Positions 30,896 through 40,870 of a DNA stretch of 64,000 nt are shown one piece after another. The notes beneath the pieces were generated by a model that was given only the letters and a program-made list of their open reading frames with translations, was not told where the DNA came from and did not search any database. This DNA is from Alphaproteobacteria bacterium (GTDB lineage: Bacteria; Pseudomonadota; Alphaproteobacteria; MPNO01; VGEU01), in NCBI GenBank assembly GCA_016869145.1, contig VGEU01000003.1:1-64000 (forward strand). Direction: 5' to 3'. Position 1 is the stretch's first letter, and each line of letters opens with the position of its first letter. The translations under genes were made by a program, and so were the position numbers.

Positions 30896-32314
30896 ATGCG
30901 GCTTGCGCGGATCCTTGCCCTGTCGACGGTGCTCATGGCGGCCGCGCCGGCGGCATGGGCGGCGAGCGGGCCCAACCTCGACGGCTCGAACCTCAGTCTC
31001 TTGTGGTTCGCACCCTTCGCGGGCCTCCTCCTCTCGATCGCGCTGTTGCCGATCCTGACGCCGGCCTTCTGGCATCACCACTACGGCAAGGTGACCGCGT
31101 TCTGGGCGGTGGCCTGCGTCATCCCGCTGATGATGGAGTTCGGCACCGCCGACGCGGCGCACGAGCTCTTCCACGTCGCCATCGCCGACTACATTCCGTT
31201 CATGCTCCTCCTGACCGCGCTCTACGTCGTGGCGGGCGGTATCGCGGTCTCCGGCCAGCTCGTTGGAACGCCCGCGGTCAACACCGCGATCCTCGCCTTC
31301 GGCACGCTTCTCGCCGGCTGGATCGGAACGACCGGCGCCTCGATGCTCCTGATCCGGTTCGTGATCGCAACCAACCGCAACCGTACGAACAAGACGCACA
31401 TCTTCGTCTTCTTCATCTTCCTCGTCTCGAATATCGGCGGCTCGATGACGCCGCTCGGCGATCCGCCGCTCTTTCTCGGCTATCTCAACGGGATCGACTT
31501 CTTCTGGCCGCTGATCTGGCTGACGCCGCCGCTACTCCTCTGCGTCGTGGTGCTTCTGGTGCTGTTCTACGCCCTCGACACTTTTTTCTTCCGTGCCGAT
31601 CGCGAGTCACATCCGGCACCGCAGGCGGCGTTCCGGAGCATTCGCGTGCGTGGCGGGCTGATCAATATGCCCCTTCTCCTCGGCATCGTGTTCGCCGTGC
31701 TCTTGAGCGGCTCGGTCAAGACGGGTGTCGCTATCGACGTCTTCGGCGTCGAGATCAAGCTCGAGAACCTGCTTCGCGACCTCGCGCTCCTCGGCCTGAT
31801 CCTTCTCTCGCTCCGCCTGACGCCGACATTCATCCGGCGCGAGAACAGCTTCACCTGGGGTCCGATGGTGGAGGTGATCAAGCTGTTCGCCGGCATCTTC
31901 GCGACCATCATTCCGTGTCTCGCGATCCTGAAGGCAGGCAAGGCCGGCGCCGCGGCGGCGGTGCATGAGCTCCTGACGCGGCCCGACGGGACGCCGATCA
32001 ACGCGATGTATTTCTGGGTGACGGGCACACTGTCGAGTTTCCTCGACAATGCGCCGACCTATCTCATTTTCTTCAACGTGGCCGGTGGCGACGCGGTTCA
32101 GCTTATGGGCCCGCTCGCGGCGACGCTGCTCGCGATCTCGGCCGGCGCGGTCTTCATGGGCTCCAATACCTATATCGGCAACGCGCCCAACCTGATGGTG
32201 AAGGCCGTCGTCGAGGCGAACGACATCCGGATGCCGAGCTTCTTCGGCTACATGCTGTGGTCGTGCGGCATTCTCCTGCCGCTGTTCGTCGTGGTCGCCT
32301 GGGTCTTCTTCTAG
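30896..32314 (+). CDS. NhaD-type sodium:proton antiporter / citrate-transporter-like permease
   Basis: Signal-like N-term MRLARILALSTVLMAAAPAAWA; FFIFLVSNIGGSMTPLGDPPLFLGYLNGIDFFW; LSSFLDNAPTYLIFFNVAGG. Confidence 0.85.
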   Translation: MRLARILALSTVLMAAAPAAWAASGPNLDGSNLSLLWFAPFAGLLLSIALLPILTPAFWHHHYGKVTAFWAVACVIPLMMEFGTADAAHELFHVAIADYIPFMLLLTALYVVAGGIAVSGQLVGTPAVNTAILAFGTLLAGWIGTTGASMLLIRFVIATNRNRTNKTHIFVFFIFLVSNIGGSMTPLGDPPLFLGYLNGIDFFWPLIWLTPPLLLCVVVLLVLFYALDTFFFRADRESHPAPQAAFRSIRVRGGLINMPLLLGIVFAVLLSGSVKTGVAIDVFGVEIKLENLLRDLALLGLILLSLRLTPTFIRRENSFTWGPMVEVIKLFAGIFATIIPCLAILKAGKAGAAAAVHELLTRPDGTPINAMYFWVTGTLSSFLDNAPTYLIFFNVAGGDAVQLMGPLAATLLAISAGAVFMGSNTYIGNAPNLMVKAVVEANDIRMPSFFGYMLWSCGILLPLFVVVAWVFF

Positions 32315-33072
32315 GCGACGACCCCTGCCGGGAGCGGGTCGCGCTCGCCCTTGACGGCGACACGCCAGATCTCGTTCATGCACGCCCAGCGCGTCTTGAC
32401 CGCGGTCTCGGCCACCTCGATCGCGCGGTCGAGGAGGTCCTGCGAATTGATCAGCCGCGTCACGAGGTCGAGCTGGCGGCTCGAATGGTCGGCATCGGCG
32501 ACCAAATGCTCGTTGAAGAACTCGATCTCGGGCGCATCCGCCTTGTAGCCGTGGAACCTCTCGAACGCCGGCAGCGTGCGCTCGGCGTTGATCGCGGGCT
32601 GCTGGCCCTCCTGGGTCGATTGCATGGCGAGGATGACGCCGATCGGCTCGTCCTTCACTGTGTTGAGATAGAAATAGGACCGCGCCCGCCATGAGGCGAG
32701 CTGCTCGGTCGCCTCGACCTCGGCGTCGGTGAGACCGGCGACACGGCAGAAGCGGCGGATCAGCTCCATGTGGTCGTGCGCCTCGCGGCCCTCGCCGGGG
32801 CCGGCGAGGATGCCTTCCTCCTCGGCGAGATTCTCGAGCAGGAAGCGGCGCGCCTCGGGCGGCGCCTTGTAATAGGCGATGCCGAACGAGGGCAGCACGC
32901 GCAACACGTGCTGATAATGCTGCGCCATCAAGAGGCCGAGCGGGTGGAGGCCGAACGTGCCGCGGTGGAACTCGACGAAGAACGGATGGTCCTTGGTGTG
33001 CCACTTGTTGCGGAGCGCGACGATCTCGCGCGCGGCCCTGCGTCCGTAGTCGTTCGCCTGTGGTGTCGCCAT
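32311..33072 (-). CDS. TenA/PqqC-like (heme-oxygenase-fold, iron-containing redox enzyme) protein
   Basis: HPFFVEFHRGTFGLHPLGLLMAQHYQHVLRVLPSF, LLENLAEEEG, FFNEHLVADADHSSRQLDLV. Confidence 0.7.
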   Translation of the reverse strand: MATPQANDYGRRAAREIVALRNKWHTKDHPFFVEFHRGTFGLHPLGLLMAQHYQHVLRVLPSFGIAYYKAPPEARRFLLENLAEEEGILAGPGEGREAHDHMELIRRFCRVAGLTDAEVEATEQLASWRARSYFYLNTVKDEPIGVILAMQSTQEGQQPAINAERTLPAFERFHGYKADAPEIEFFNEHLVADADHSSRQLDLVTRLINSQDLLDRAIEVAETAVKTRWACMNEIWRVAVKGERDPLPAGVVA

Positions 33073-33211
33073 GTCGTTCCTCCCGCACGGGTCCGGTCCC
33101 CGGCCGCCGAGTTAACCGGCGGTTGCGGCGCGCTGTCAATCGATGCGACGCGCGACGGCATTGCGCCGCGGGCGCGCCCGGCGCAGGATGGTGGAGCGAA
33201 AGGACACCGCC

Positions 33212-33616
33212 ATGGCAAACATCCGCAAACGCGTCAGCAATCCGCCGACCGTCGCGGCGCCGATGAAGCGCTACTACTCGAACGCGGTCCGCGTCGATTC
33301 GGGCCCGCTGCTCTTCATCTCGGGCCAGGTCGCGCTCGACAAGGACGGCAAGCTCGTCGGCAAGGGCGATCTCCGCGCCCAGGCCGTTCAGGTGCTCGAG
33401 AACATCCGCGCGATCCTCGCCGCCCACGGCGCCGACATGTCGGACATCCTGAAGGTCACGGTCTACGTCACCCAGATCCGCGCCTTCAACGACATCGCCG
33501 ACATCCGCGAGCGCTATTTCCCGAACGATGGCCCGGCGAGCGTGATCGTCGAGATCTCGGCGCTCGCGCTGCCGGAGCTGATGATCGAGATCGAGGCGGT
33601 CGCCGCGATCAGTTGA
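33212..33616 (+). CDS. RidA family protein
   Basis: YYSNAVRVDSGPLLFISGQVALDKDGKLVGKGDLRAQAVQVLENIRAILAAHGADMSDILKVTVYVTQI. Confidence 0.88.
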   Translation: MANIRKRVSNPPTVAAPMKRYYSNAVRVDSGPLLFISGQVALDKDGKLVGKGDLRAQAVQVLENIRAILAAHGADMSDILKVTVYVTQIRAFNDIADIRERYFPNDGPASVIVEISALALPELMIEIEAVAAIS

Positions 33617-34557
33617 GGCGGCGGGCGCGGCGCAGGACGACCAGCACCGCGAGCGCGAACAGGATCGCCGTCTCGGGCTCGGGCAGCCCGATCACGACCG
33701 GAACACTCTGGACGAACGACTTCACCCAGTTGCCGATCGAATCCTCGGCGAGATTGGTGTGCGTGGAGCGGAGTGTCGTTGTGGACGGGATCGCGGCGCC
33801 GCCACCCTGATAGGTCGTCGTCGAGCCGATGCCGACGATGTTGTTGCCGAGAAGCGCGGGGTTGCCGCTGTCGCCCTGGGCGATCAGGCCCTCGCCGACC
33901 AGGGCGGTGCTGAACAGGACCGACATCCGGAGCGGCTTGTCGGGCGCCGGCACGTTGGGGCTGACGTCGGTGAAGGTCGTGATCACCGCATCGATCGTGT
34001 TGGTCGCATGCCGGCGCGTGCCCGAGGCGAGCGGGCCGCTCGCCGGGCTGCCGCCGATGCCGTAGCCGACGAGATCGAGCACGGTGGTCGTGAGCGGATC
34101 GGGCAGGTCCTCCTGGATGCCATAGCGCTGGGCATCGCCGGGGGGCGAGGGATGCGAGCTTGAGGACGCCGACATCGTACTGGTCGATGTTGTCGAGCGG
34201 GAACGGCCGATCGGCGAACAGTGGGTGGATGTGGACGCCGCCGGCCGCGATCCCGAGCGTGGTCGGTCCGGTCGGCGTCTCGAAGGTGATCTGCCAGTTG
34301 TTCGCGCCGTCGAGGCAGTGGCCGGCGGTCACCACGTGGATCCCGTCGGCGAGGAGCGCGCCCGAGCAGCGGAACGTGCCCGCCTGGTTGAGGAAGTTGA
34401 ACGCGATGTTGACGACGCCGGTGAAGGCCGAATTGCCGGTCACGTAGCCGGGATCGCTCGTATTCCGGATCAGGATCGCCTGTGCCGCGGGGGCGCCGAC
34501 CGCGACGGCCACGAGGCCCAGCAGGGCCGCGCGCAACAGACAAAACAGAGACCGCAT
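33609..34557 (-). pseudogene. Trypsin-like serine protease with PEP-CTERM signal, frameshifted at a C6/G6 run
   Basis: Frame 1: signal peptide, CSGALLADGIHVVTAGHCLDG, DNIDQYDVGVLKLASLAP; frame 2: GDAQRYGIQEDLPDPLTTTVLDLVGYG...AQGDSGNPALLGNN...LPEPETAILFALAVLVVLRRARRLN. The shift maps to the G run at 34140-34145 (+ strand). Confidence 0.75.
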
Positions 34558-34729
34558 CGGCACTCTCCGTCGCGCTCCGGCGGTCCCCAACGCAGACCGG
34601 AACGAACACACACGCGACGTCGTCGCCACTCACCCCGGCCGCGACGTGCCCACCAACCACGCCCGTCGATAACACGGAATCACTAGGCCGAACAGCCCGG
34701 TGCGGCGCGGATCGCCGATCCTGTTAACC

Positions 34730-35044
34730 CTAATCCGGACCGTGTGCACCGCGTGCGGGCATGCCGCGCTCGAACACCACCTGCGCCGTGAACAGGACCA
34801 CCAGGCCGACGAGGAGCGGCCAGGCGAGAAACCACCAGTCGGCGTGCTCGAGGAAGATCACGACCGGGTTGGCGCCAGCCGGCGAATGGAGGGTGCGGGA
34901 GGCCATCATCGCGGCCAGCGTCACCGCGACGGCGGCGATCATCCATGCCTCGGCAGGGTCGTCGAAGCGCGTCTGGCCGACATGGGGGAATGCGAGCCCG
35001 ATCAGGCTCGCGATCAGGTGGCCGCCGAACAAGCTCCGCGGCAT
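34730..35044 (-). pseudogene. C-terminal fragment of an HPP family membrane protein
   Basis: MPRSLFGGHLIASLIGLAFPHVG...AVAVTLAAMMASRTLHSPAGANPVVIFLEHADWWFLAWPLLVGLVVLFTAQVVFERG, lacking the HPP N-terminal half. Confidence 0.65.
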
Positions 35045-36387
35045 CGCCGTCGCCGATGAGGACGACGACCGGCCGCGAAGGCGAACATCATCGCGCCGGT
35101 GCCGGCAGCGAGCGCGTACTGATCCGGACGCTTGATCGGGATCTGGTGCGCGTACTGGGTGTGGTTGCCGCAGCCGACGCAGAAGATCGTCTCCGGCGGG
35201 CACACCTCCGTCGCGACGCGCGAGATGAGCTGCGGCTTGATCGGAATCGCGTCGAGGTCGACGCCGTAGTAGCGCTCGGTCTCCTGCCGGTCGAGCGCGC
35301 GGAGCGCCACGGCGCGGGGATGGCGCGCGCCCTCTGGCGTCGCGAGCCCGGCCTTCGCCGCGAACGCGAGCGCGTCCTCGAGGAAGAGGCCGCAATCGGC
35401 GACGGCGCCGATCTCGACCGCGTATTGGCGGCCGATCTCGGCCGGATCGCTCTCGACCTGGATGATCTTCGCGTCGGTACCGATCAGCTGCCAATTGATG
35501 GTGTTGACGTTGAGGAACCGGCAGCCGAGCCCGAGGATCACGTCGGAACGGCGGAGCGCCTCGTTCGCGGTCGAGCGCCCGAAATGCCCGGCGATGCCGA
35601 GCGCGAGGGGGTGGTCCTCGGGGATCGAGCCGCGCCCCATCTCGGTCGTCGCGACCGGCATGGCGAAGCGCTCGGCCAGGGCGACCAGCGTCTTGCCGGC
35701 CCGCGACCACACGACGCCGCGCCCGGCGAGGATCATCGGGTGGCGCGCGCCGGCGATCAGGCGTATGGCGCGCTCGACCGCCTCGGGGTGGGGGCGTGTC
35801 GCGTTGGCGATCCAGCGCGATCGGGCGGGTCCCTTGAGCGAGAGATCGCTCGTCTCGACGTCGACCGGCTTCTTGAGGAGGTTCTTCGGCAGGTCGAGAT
35901 GGACCGGGCCCGGCATGCCCTAGCGCGCGACCTCAAACGCGGTCCGCATCAGGCGGTTGATGTCCTTCGCCTCGCGCAACTGGTCGTTCCACTTGGTGAC
36001 CTCGCGGAACACGTTCACGACGTTGAACTCGTGCCACAGGTTCCGTCCGAGGCGGAACGTATCCATGTTGCACGACAGCATGATCAGCGGCACGCAGTCC
36101 TTCTGCGCGTTCCAGGTGCCGAGGACGGCATTCGAGATGCCGGGTCCGACATGGAGGAGCGCGCAGGCCGGCTCGCCCGTGAACCGGGAATAGCCATCCG
36201 CCATGCTCGCCGCGGCGTGCTCGATGCGGCAGGTGATGTAGCGGATCTCGTCCTGGCGATCGTAGATCGCGTCGATGATCGGCAGCACCGTGTCGCCGGT
36301 AATGCCGAAGACATGGCGGACGCCTTCCTCGACGAGATGCTGGACGACCGCCTCGGCGGCGGTCACCGGGGTGCGCGGACGGCTCAT
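35045..36387 (-). pseudogene. Thiamine-pyrophosphate-dependent enzyme (acetolactate synthase-like) with in-frame TAG and missing C-terminal TPP domain
   Basis: GVRHVFGITGDTVLPIIDAI...RIEHAAASMADGYSRFTG...RTAFEVAR-TAG(35917-35919)-GMPGPVHLDLPKNLL... continues to GTGAMMFAFA, then runs into the HPP fragment; only a GDG-like VVVLIGDGDA remains, in another frame. Confidence 0.75.
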
Positions 36388-36501
36388 TCGGACGCTCCGG
36401 GGCGGGACAGGGTTGGTCGGCGGGCGCATGGTCGCGCGATCGGCCGCGCCGGGCAAGGCGAGCGGCTTCGACGTCGGGGATCAGGGAGCGGGAAAGGAAA
36501 C

Positions 36502-36578
36502 TGGTCGGAGAGAGAGGATTTGAACCTCCGGCCCCTGCCTCCCGAAAGCAGTGCTCTACCAGGCTGAGCTACTCTCCG
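36502..36578 (-). tRNA. tRNA-Pro(CGG)
   Basis: CGGAGAG...CTCTCCGACCA acceptor, anticodon loop TTCGGGA, T-arm GGTTCAAATCC. Confidence 0.95.
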
Positions 36579-36645
36579 ACCGGGCGCTCCTTATAGCGCC
36601 GCCGGCCCGTCCTTGCCAAGCGCGAGGGGAGGGCCGGGACCGGGC

Positions 36646-37668
36646 TCAATAGGCGCGCGCGACCGCGAAGGCGAGCGCCTCGAGGAGCGCGCGTTTCTCC
36701 ATCCCGGGCGGGAAGGGCTCGAGCGCCTGGCGTGCGGTCGCCGCGTATTGCTTGGCGCGATCGACGGTGGCGGCGAGCGCGCCCGTGCGCTCGAGAAGGG
36801 TGATCGCCCGCTTGAGATCGCCTTTCTTCTGCTCGAGGTCCTCGAGCGTACGGCGGAGAAAGACGCGGGATTCGCCGTCTGCGGCGCGGAAGGCGAGGAT
36901 CACGGGGAGCGTGATCTTGCCGTCGCGGAAGTCGTCGCCGACGGTCTTGCCGAGCGTCGGCTGGTGCGCCGAATAGTCGAGCACGTCGTCGATGAGCTGG
37001 AACGCCATCCCGAAATTGTGCCCGAACGCCTCGAGCGCGCGTCGCTCACGTTCCGGGCGGTCGGCGACGACCGCGCCGATCTCGCTCGCCGCCGCGAAGA
37101 GCTTCGCGGTCTTGGAGCGGATCACCTCGAGATAGTCGGCCTCCGTCGTCTCGGTGTCGTTCGCGGTCATGAGCTGGAGGACCTCGCCCTCGGCGATCAC
37201 CGACGATGCGTTCGACAGGATGCGCAGGACCTCGAGCGAGCCGTCCTCGACCATCAGCTCGAAGGCGCGGCTGAAAAGGAAATCGCCGACGAGCACGCTC
37301 GCCTTGTTCCCCCAGACCGCGTTCGCCGACGACGCGCCGCGGCGCAGCATGCTCTCGTCGACCACGTCGTCGTGGAGGAGGGTCGCGGTGTGGATGAATT
37401 CGACGCAGGCCGCGAGCCCGGCGTGCCGGACCCCGCGATAGCCGCACATCCGCGCCGCCGCGAGCGTCAGCATCGGGCGCATCCGCTTGCCGCCGGCCGC
37501 GACGAGGTGGCCGGCCACCTGCGGGATGAGGTAGACCGGGCTCCGCATCCGGTCGAGAATGATCTCGTTGACCTTCGCGAGGTCGTCGGCGACCAACTGT
37601 GTCAGCAGTTCGATCGACGGACGCGGCGCCTCGCCGGAGTCGTCCTCTCGGGTGACGACGACGTTCAC
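36646..37668 (-). CDS. Polyprenyl (octaprenyl-type) diphosphate synthase
   Basis: AGGKRMRPMLTLAAARM, LLHDDVVDESMLRRG, FQLIDDVLDYSA, GKTVGDDFRDGKITLPVI. Confidence 0.92.
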   Translation of the reverse strand: MNVVVTREDDSGEAPRPSIELLTQLVADDLAKVNEIILDRMRSPVYLIPQVAGHLVAAGGKRMRPMLTLAAARMCGYRGVRHAGLAACVEFIHTATLLHDDVVDESMLRRGASSANAVWGNKASVLVGDFLFSRAFELMVEDGSLEVLRILSNASSVIAEGEVLQLMTANDTETTEADYLEVIRSKTAKLFAAASEIGAVVADRPERERRALEAFGHNFGMAFQLIDDVLDYSAHQPTLGKTVGDDFRDGKITLPVILAFRAADGESRVFLRRTLEDLEQKKGDLKRAITLLERTGALAATVDRAKQYAATARQALEPFPPGMEKRALLEALAFAVARAY

Positions 37669-37765
37669 CAGCTTTCTCCTATTCCCTGACCTGCGCGGAG
37701 TGTGTCTTGGCTGTAAGAATAGTTGAGTGCCCCCCTGGGTCAAGCCGTCGAGGCCGCGGTCGCCG

Positions 37766-37984
37766 ATGAAAGAACTGGTGCGGACCAACGATCCGGCGCT
37801 CATTTCCTTCCTGGTCGCGCTGCTCCGATCGGAAGGGATCGAATCCTTCGTGCTCGATGCGCATACGAGTGTCCTCGAAGGTTCGGCCGGCGCGATCCCG
37901 CGCCGGCTGATGGTCATCGACGACGACGCCGATCGGGCGCGACAGATTGTCACCGAGGCCGGTGAGGGCGGCGTCCTTGTCTGA
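37766..37984 (+). CDS. DUF2007 (putative signal-transducing) small protein
   Basis: MKELVRTNDPALISFLVALLRSEGIESFVLDAHTSVLEGSAGAIPRRLMVIDDDADRARQIV. Confidence 0.82.
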   Translation: MKELVRTNDPALISFLVALLRSEGIESFVLDAHTSVLEGSAGAIPRRLMVIDDDADRARQIVTEAGEGGVLV

Positions 37985-38720
37985 CGCGGCGGTCACCGAG
38001 GACGCGATCCTGGGCGGCACGGTCCGTGTGCGCCAGCCGGCGGCGGGTTTCCGGGTCGCGATCGATTCCGTCCTCCTCGCGGCGGCGGTGGCGGCCGAGC
38101 CGGGCGAGGAGGTGCTCGAGCCCGGCGCCGGCGTCGGCGCCGCCGCGCTCTGTCTCGCACGCCGCGTCGCCGGCGCGCGCGTGACCGGGATCGAGGTCGC
38201 GCCCGATCTCGTCCGGCTCGCCGGCGACAACGCCCGGCTCAACGGTCTCGCACCGGCGGTCAACATCATGATCGGCGACATCGCGCGGCCGCCGCCGCGC
38301 GTCCTCCCCGCATCCTTCGCCCACGTGATGATGAACCCGCCTTATCTGCCGGCCTCGCGCGCCCAGGCACCCCCCGATGCGGGCAAGGCGCGCGCGCATG
38401 TCGAGGGCGAGGCCGATCTCGCGGCGTGGCTCGACTTCGCGTTTCACATGGTGCGGCCGCGCGGGACGGTGACGGTGATCCACCGCGCCGACCGGCTCGA
38501 TGCGATCCTCGCCCGGCTCCACGCGCGCGCGGGTGCGATCGTCGTCTTCCCGTTGTGGCCGGGCCGCGACGGCAAGCCCGCCAAGCGTGTTCTGGTGCGG
38601 GCCGAGCGCGGCGGGCAGACCCCGCTCCGGCTCGCCGCCGGGCTCGTTCTCCACGAGGCCGACGGTCGCTACACCGCGGAGGCGGATCGGGTTCTGCGTG
38701 GCGCCGCGCTCGAGTTGTGA
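37977..38720 (+). CDS. tRNA1(Val) A37 N6-methyltransferase-like (TrmN6-like) methyltransferase
   Basis: VRQPAAGFRVAIDSVLLAAAV, EVLEPGAGVGAAALCLARRV, HVMMNPPYLP (NPPY motif). Confidence 0.82.
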   Translation: MSDAAVTEDAILGGTVRVRQPAAGFRVAIDSVLLAAAVAAEPGEEVLEPGAGVGAAALCLARRVAGARVTGIEVAPDLVRLAGDNARLNGLAPAVNIMIGDIARPPPRVLPASFAHVMMNPPYLPASRAQAPPDAGKARAHVEGEADLAAWLDFAFHMVRPRGTVTVIHRADRLDAILARLHARAGAIVVFPLWPGRDGKPAKRVLVRAERGGQTPLRLAAGLVLHEADGRYTAEADRVLRGAALEL

Positions 38721-38775
38721 CGGTTTTGCCGGGCCCAGTCTTGGCGGGCCCGGGCGCGCCCCATATGTTACGCCC

Positions 38776-39657
38776 ATGACCTATGACGATCCGGTGACGC
38801 GCGCGAGGACCTGGCTGACCGGGGTGCGCCTGCCGTGGTCGCGCCCGTCAGCGCCGCGCGTCAACGTGGTGCGCCTCGCCGGTGCGATCGGCGGGCTCGG
38901 GCCGATGCGGCGCGGACTGACGCTCGCCGGTGTCGAGCCGGTGCTCGAGCGTGCCTTCGGCGCCGGCCATCCGGTCGCGGTCGCGCTGGTGATCAATTCG
39001 CCGGGTGGCTCGGCCGTCCAGTCGGCGCTGATCGCGGGCCGCATCCGGGCGCTCGCCGACGAGAGAAAGGTTCCCGTATTCGCGTTCGCCGAGGATGTCG
39101 CGGCCTCGGGCGGATACTGGCTCGCCTCGGCGGCGGACGAGATTCATGCCGACGCCTCCTCCATCGTCGGCTCGATCGGCGTGATCGCGGCCGGCTTCGG
39201 CTTCCAGGGCGCGCTCGAGCGGCTCGGCGTCGAGCGCCGGCTTCACGCCACCGGTCCGCGCAAGGGGATGCTCGATCCGTTCCGGCCCGAATCCGACGCC
39301 GATGTCGCGCGGCTCCGTGCGCTCCAGGACGACATCTTCGCGAGCTTCAAGGCGCAGGTGCGCGCGCGGCGCGGCGCGAAGCTCAAGGCCGATGACGCGG
39401 TTCTCTTCGATGGTGGTGTCTGGACCGGGCGCGAGGCGCTCGCGCTCGGGTTGATCGATGGTCTCGGCGACCCGCGCACGGTGATGCGTGTCCGTTTCGG
39501 CGACAAGGTCAGGCTGCGGAGCGTCGGCGCGCGGCCGTCGCGGCTTCGCCGCATCATGCCGTGGGCAGGAAGCGCCGAGGACCGCGCCGCCGCGTGGACG
39601 CTCGGCACGCTCGCCGCGGTCGAGGAATGGGCGCTGTGGCGCCGGTTCGGGTTGTAG
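38776..39657 (+). CDS. S49 family signal-peptide peptidase-like serine protease
   Basis: VALVINSPGGSAVQSALIAGRIR, AEDVAASGGYWLASAADEIHADASSIVGSIGVIAAGFGF. Confidence 0.92.
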   Translation: MTYDDPVTRARTWLTGVRLPWSRPSAPRVNVVRLAGAIGGLGPMRRGLTLAGVEPVLERAFGAGHPVAVALVINSPGGSAVQSALIAGRIRALADERKVPVFAFAEDVAASGGYWLASAADEIHADASSIVGSIGVIAAGFGFQGALERLGVERRLHATGPRKGMLDPFRPESDADVARLRALQDDIFASFKAQVRARRGAKLKADDAVLFDGGVWTGREALALGLIDGLGDPRTVMRVRFGDKVRLRSVGARPSRLRRIMPWAGSAEDRAAAWTLGTLAAVEEWALWRRFGL

Positions 39658-39668
39658 GAGACCGGGTC

Positions 39669-39911
39669 GTGGGCGCCGGCATCGGCAAGATCGTCGTCCT
39701 CATACTCGCGATCGCGGTGGTCTGGTTCGGTTTCCGCTGGGTGCAGCGTTACATCGCGGCGAAGAACGCCGCCCAGACCGCGAAGCCGGCCGAGCCCAAG
39801 GCGCTCGAAGCGGAGGCGACGGTCCGCTGCGGCCGCTGCGGCACGTTCGTCCCGGCCTCCGGCGCGAAGCCCTGCGAGCGGGCCGACTGTGCCTGGTCCG
39901 CACCTTCGTAG
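39669..39911 (+). CDS. Small membrane protein with C-terminal Cys motif (PP0621-like)
   Basis: TM segment IGKIVVLILAIAVVWFGFRWV, then VRCGRCGTFVPASGAKPCERADC. Confidence 0.6.
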   Translation: MGAGIGKIVVLILAIAVVWFGFRWVQRYIAAKNAAQTAKPAEPKALEAEATVRCGRCGTFVPASGAKPCERADCAWSAPS

Positions 39912-39994
39912 AGTGTTCATAAACCCGGGCAAACTTGACCCTCGCGCAAGGCGGCCTGTATGGTTCGCCCGCCTTTCCCGGGATCTCTCCGCCC

Positions 39995-40870
39995 ATGACG
40001 CAACCGCGCGCGCCGTCGTTCCAGGCGCTGATCCTCCAGCTGCACGACTACTGGTCGCGCCAGGGCTGCGTCATCCTCCAGCCCTATGACATGGAGGTGG
40101 GCGCCGGCACATTCCATCCGGCGACGACGCTCCGCGCGCTCGGCCCGAAGCCGTGGCGCGCGGCCTACGTGCAGCCGTCGCGCCGGCCGACCGACGGTCG
40201 CTACGGCGAGAACCCGAACCGACTGCAACACTATTATCAGTATCAGGTCATCCTGAAGCCGTCGCCCGAGGGCAGCCAGGAGCTCTATCTCGACAGCCTG
40301 CGCGCGCTGGGCGTCGACCCGGCGCTGCACGACATCCGCTTCGTCGAGGACGACTGGGAGAGCCCGACGCTCGGCGCCGCCGGGCTCGGCTGGGAGGTCT
40401 GGTGCGACGGCATGGAGGTGACGCAGTTCACCTATTTCCAGCAGGTCGGCGGCATCGAATGCGACCCGGTTTCGGTCGAGCTCACCTACGGGCTCGAGCG
40501 GCTCGCGATGTATATCCAGGGTGTCGAGAACGTCTACGACCTCGACTTCAACGGCGCCGGCGTCAAGTACGGCGATGTATTCCTGCAGGCCGAGCGCGAG
40601 TACTCCGCCTACAATTTTGAGCACGCCAACACCGACACGCTCCTGAGGCAGTTCGGTTTCGCCGAGGCCGAATGCCAGGCGCTCCTCGAGAAGAAGCTCG
40701 CGCTGCCCGCCTACGACCAGTGCATCAAGGCGAGCCACACCTTCAATCTCCTCGACGCGCGCGGCGTCATCAGCGTCACCGAGCGCGCCGCCTATATCGG
40801 CCGCGTGCGCGCAATGGCGAAGGGCTGCTGCGAGGCGTGGCTCGCGAGCCAGGGCGGTCGCGATGGCTGA
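39995..40870 (+). CDS. glyQ: Glycine--tRNA ligase alpha subunit
   Basis: [84 protein letters not shown]. Confidence 0.98.
   Translation: MTQPRAPSFQALILQLHDYWSRQGCVILQPYDMEVGAGTFHPATTLRALGPKPWRAAYVQPSRRPTDGRYGENPNRLQHYYQYQVILKPSPEGSQELYLDSLRALGVDPALHDIRFVEDDWESPTLGAAGLGWEVWCDGMEVTQFTYFQQVGGIECDPVSVELTYGLERLAMYIQGVENVYDLDFNGAGVKYGDVFLQAEREYSAYNFEHANTDTLLRQFGFAEAECQALLEKKLALPAYDQCIKASHTFNLLDARGVISVTERAAYIGRVRAMAKGCCEAWLASQGGRDG

Noticed and set aside
11333-35919. Possible reassignment of TAG to a sense codon
   Set aside because: TAG ends several intact genes naturally (MFS transporter 10931, apt 21139, ppdK 45667, TenA/PqqC-like 32311), so isolated in-frame TAGs are better explained by nonsense mutation or error.
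38729-38753. GC hairpin CCGGGCCC/GGGCCCGG between the methyltransferase and S49 peptidase genes
   Set aside because: No U-tract on either strand, so not called as a terminator.
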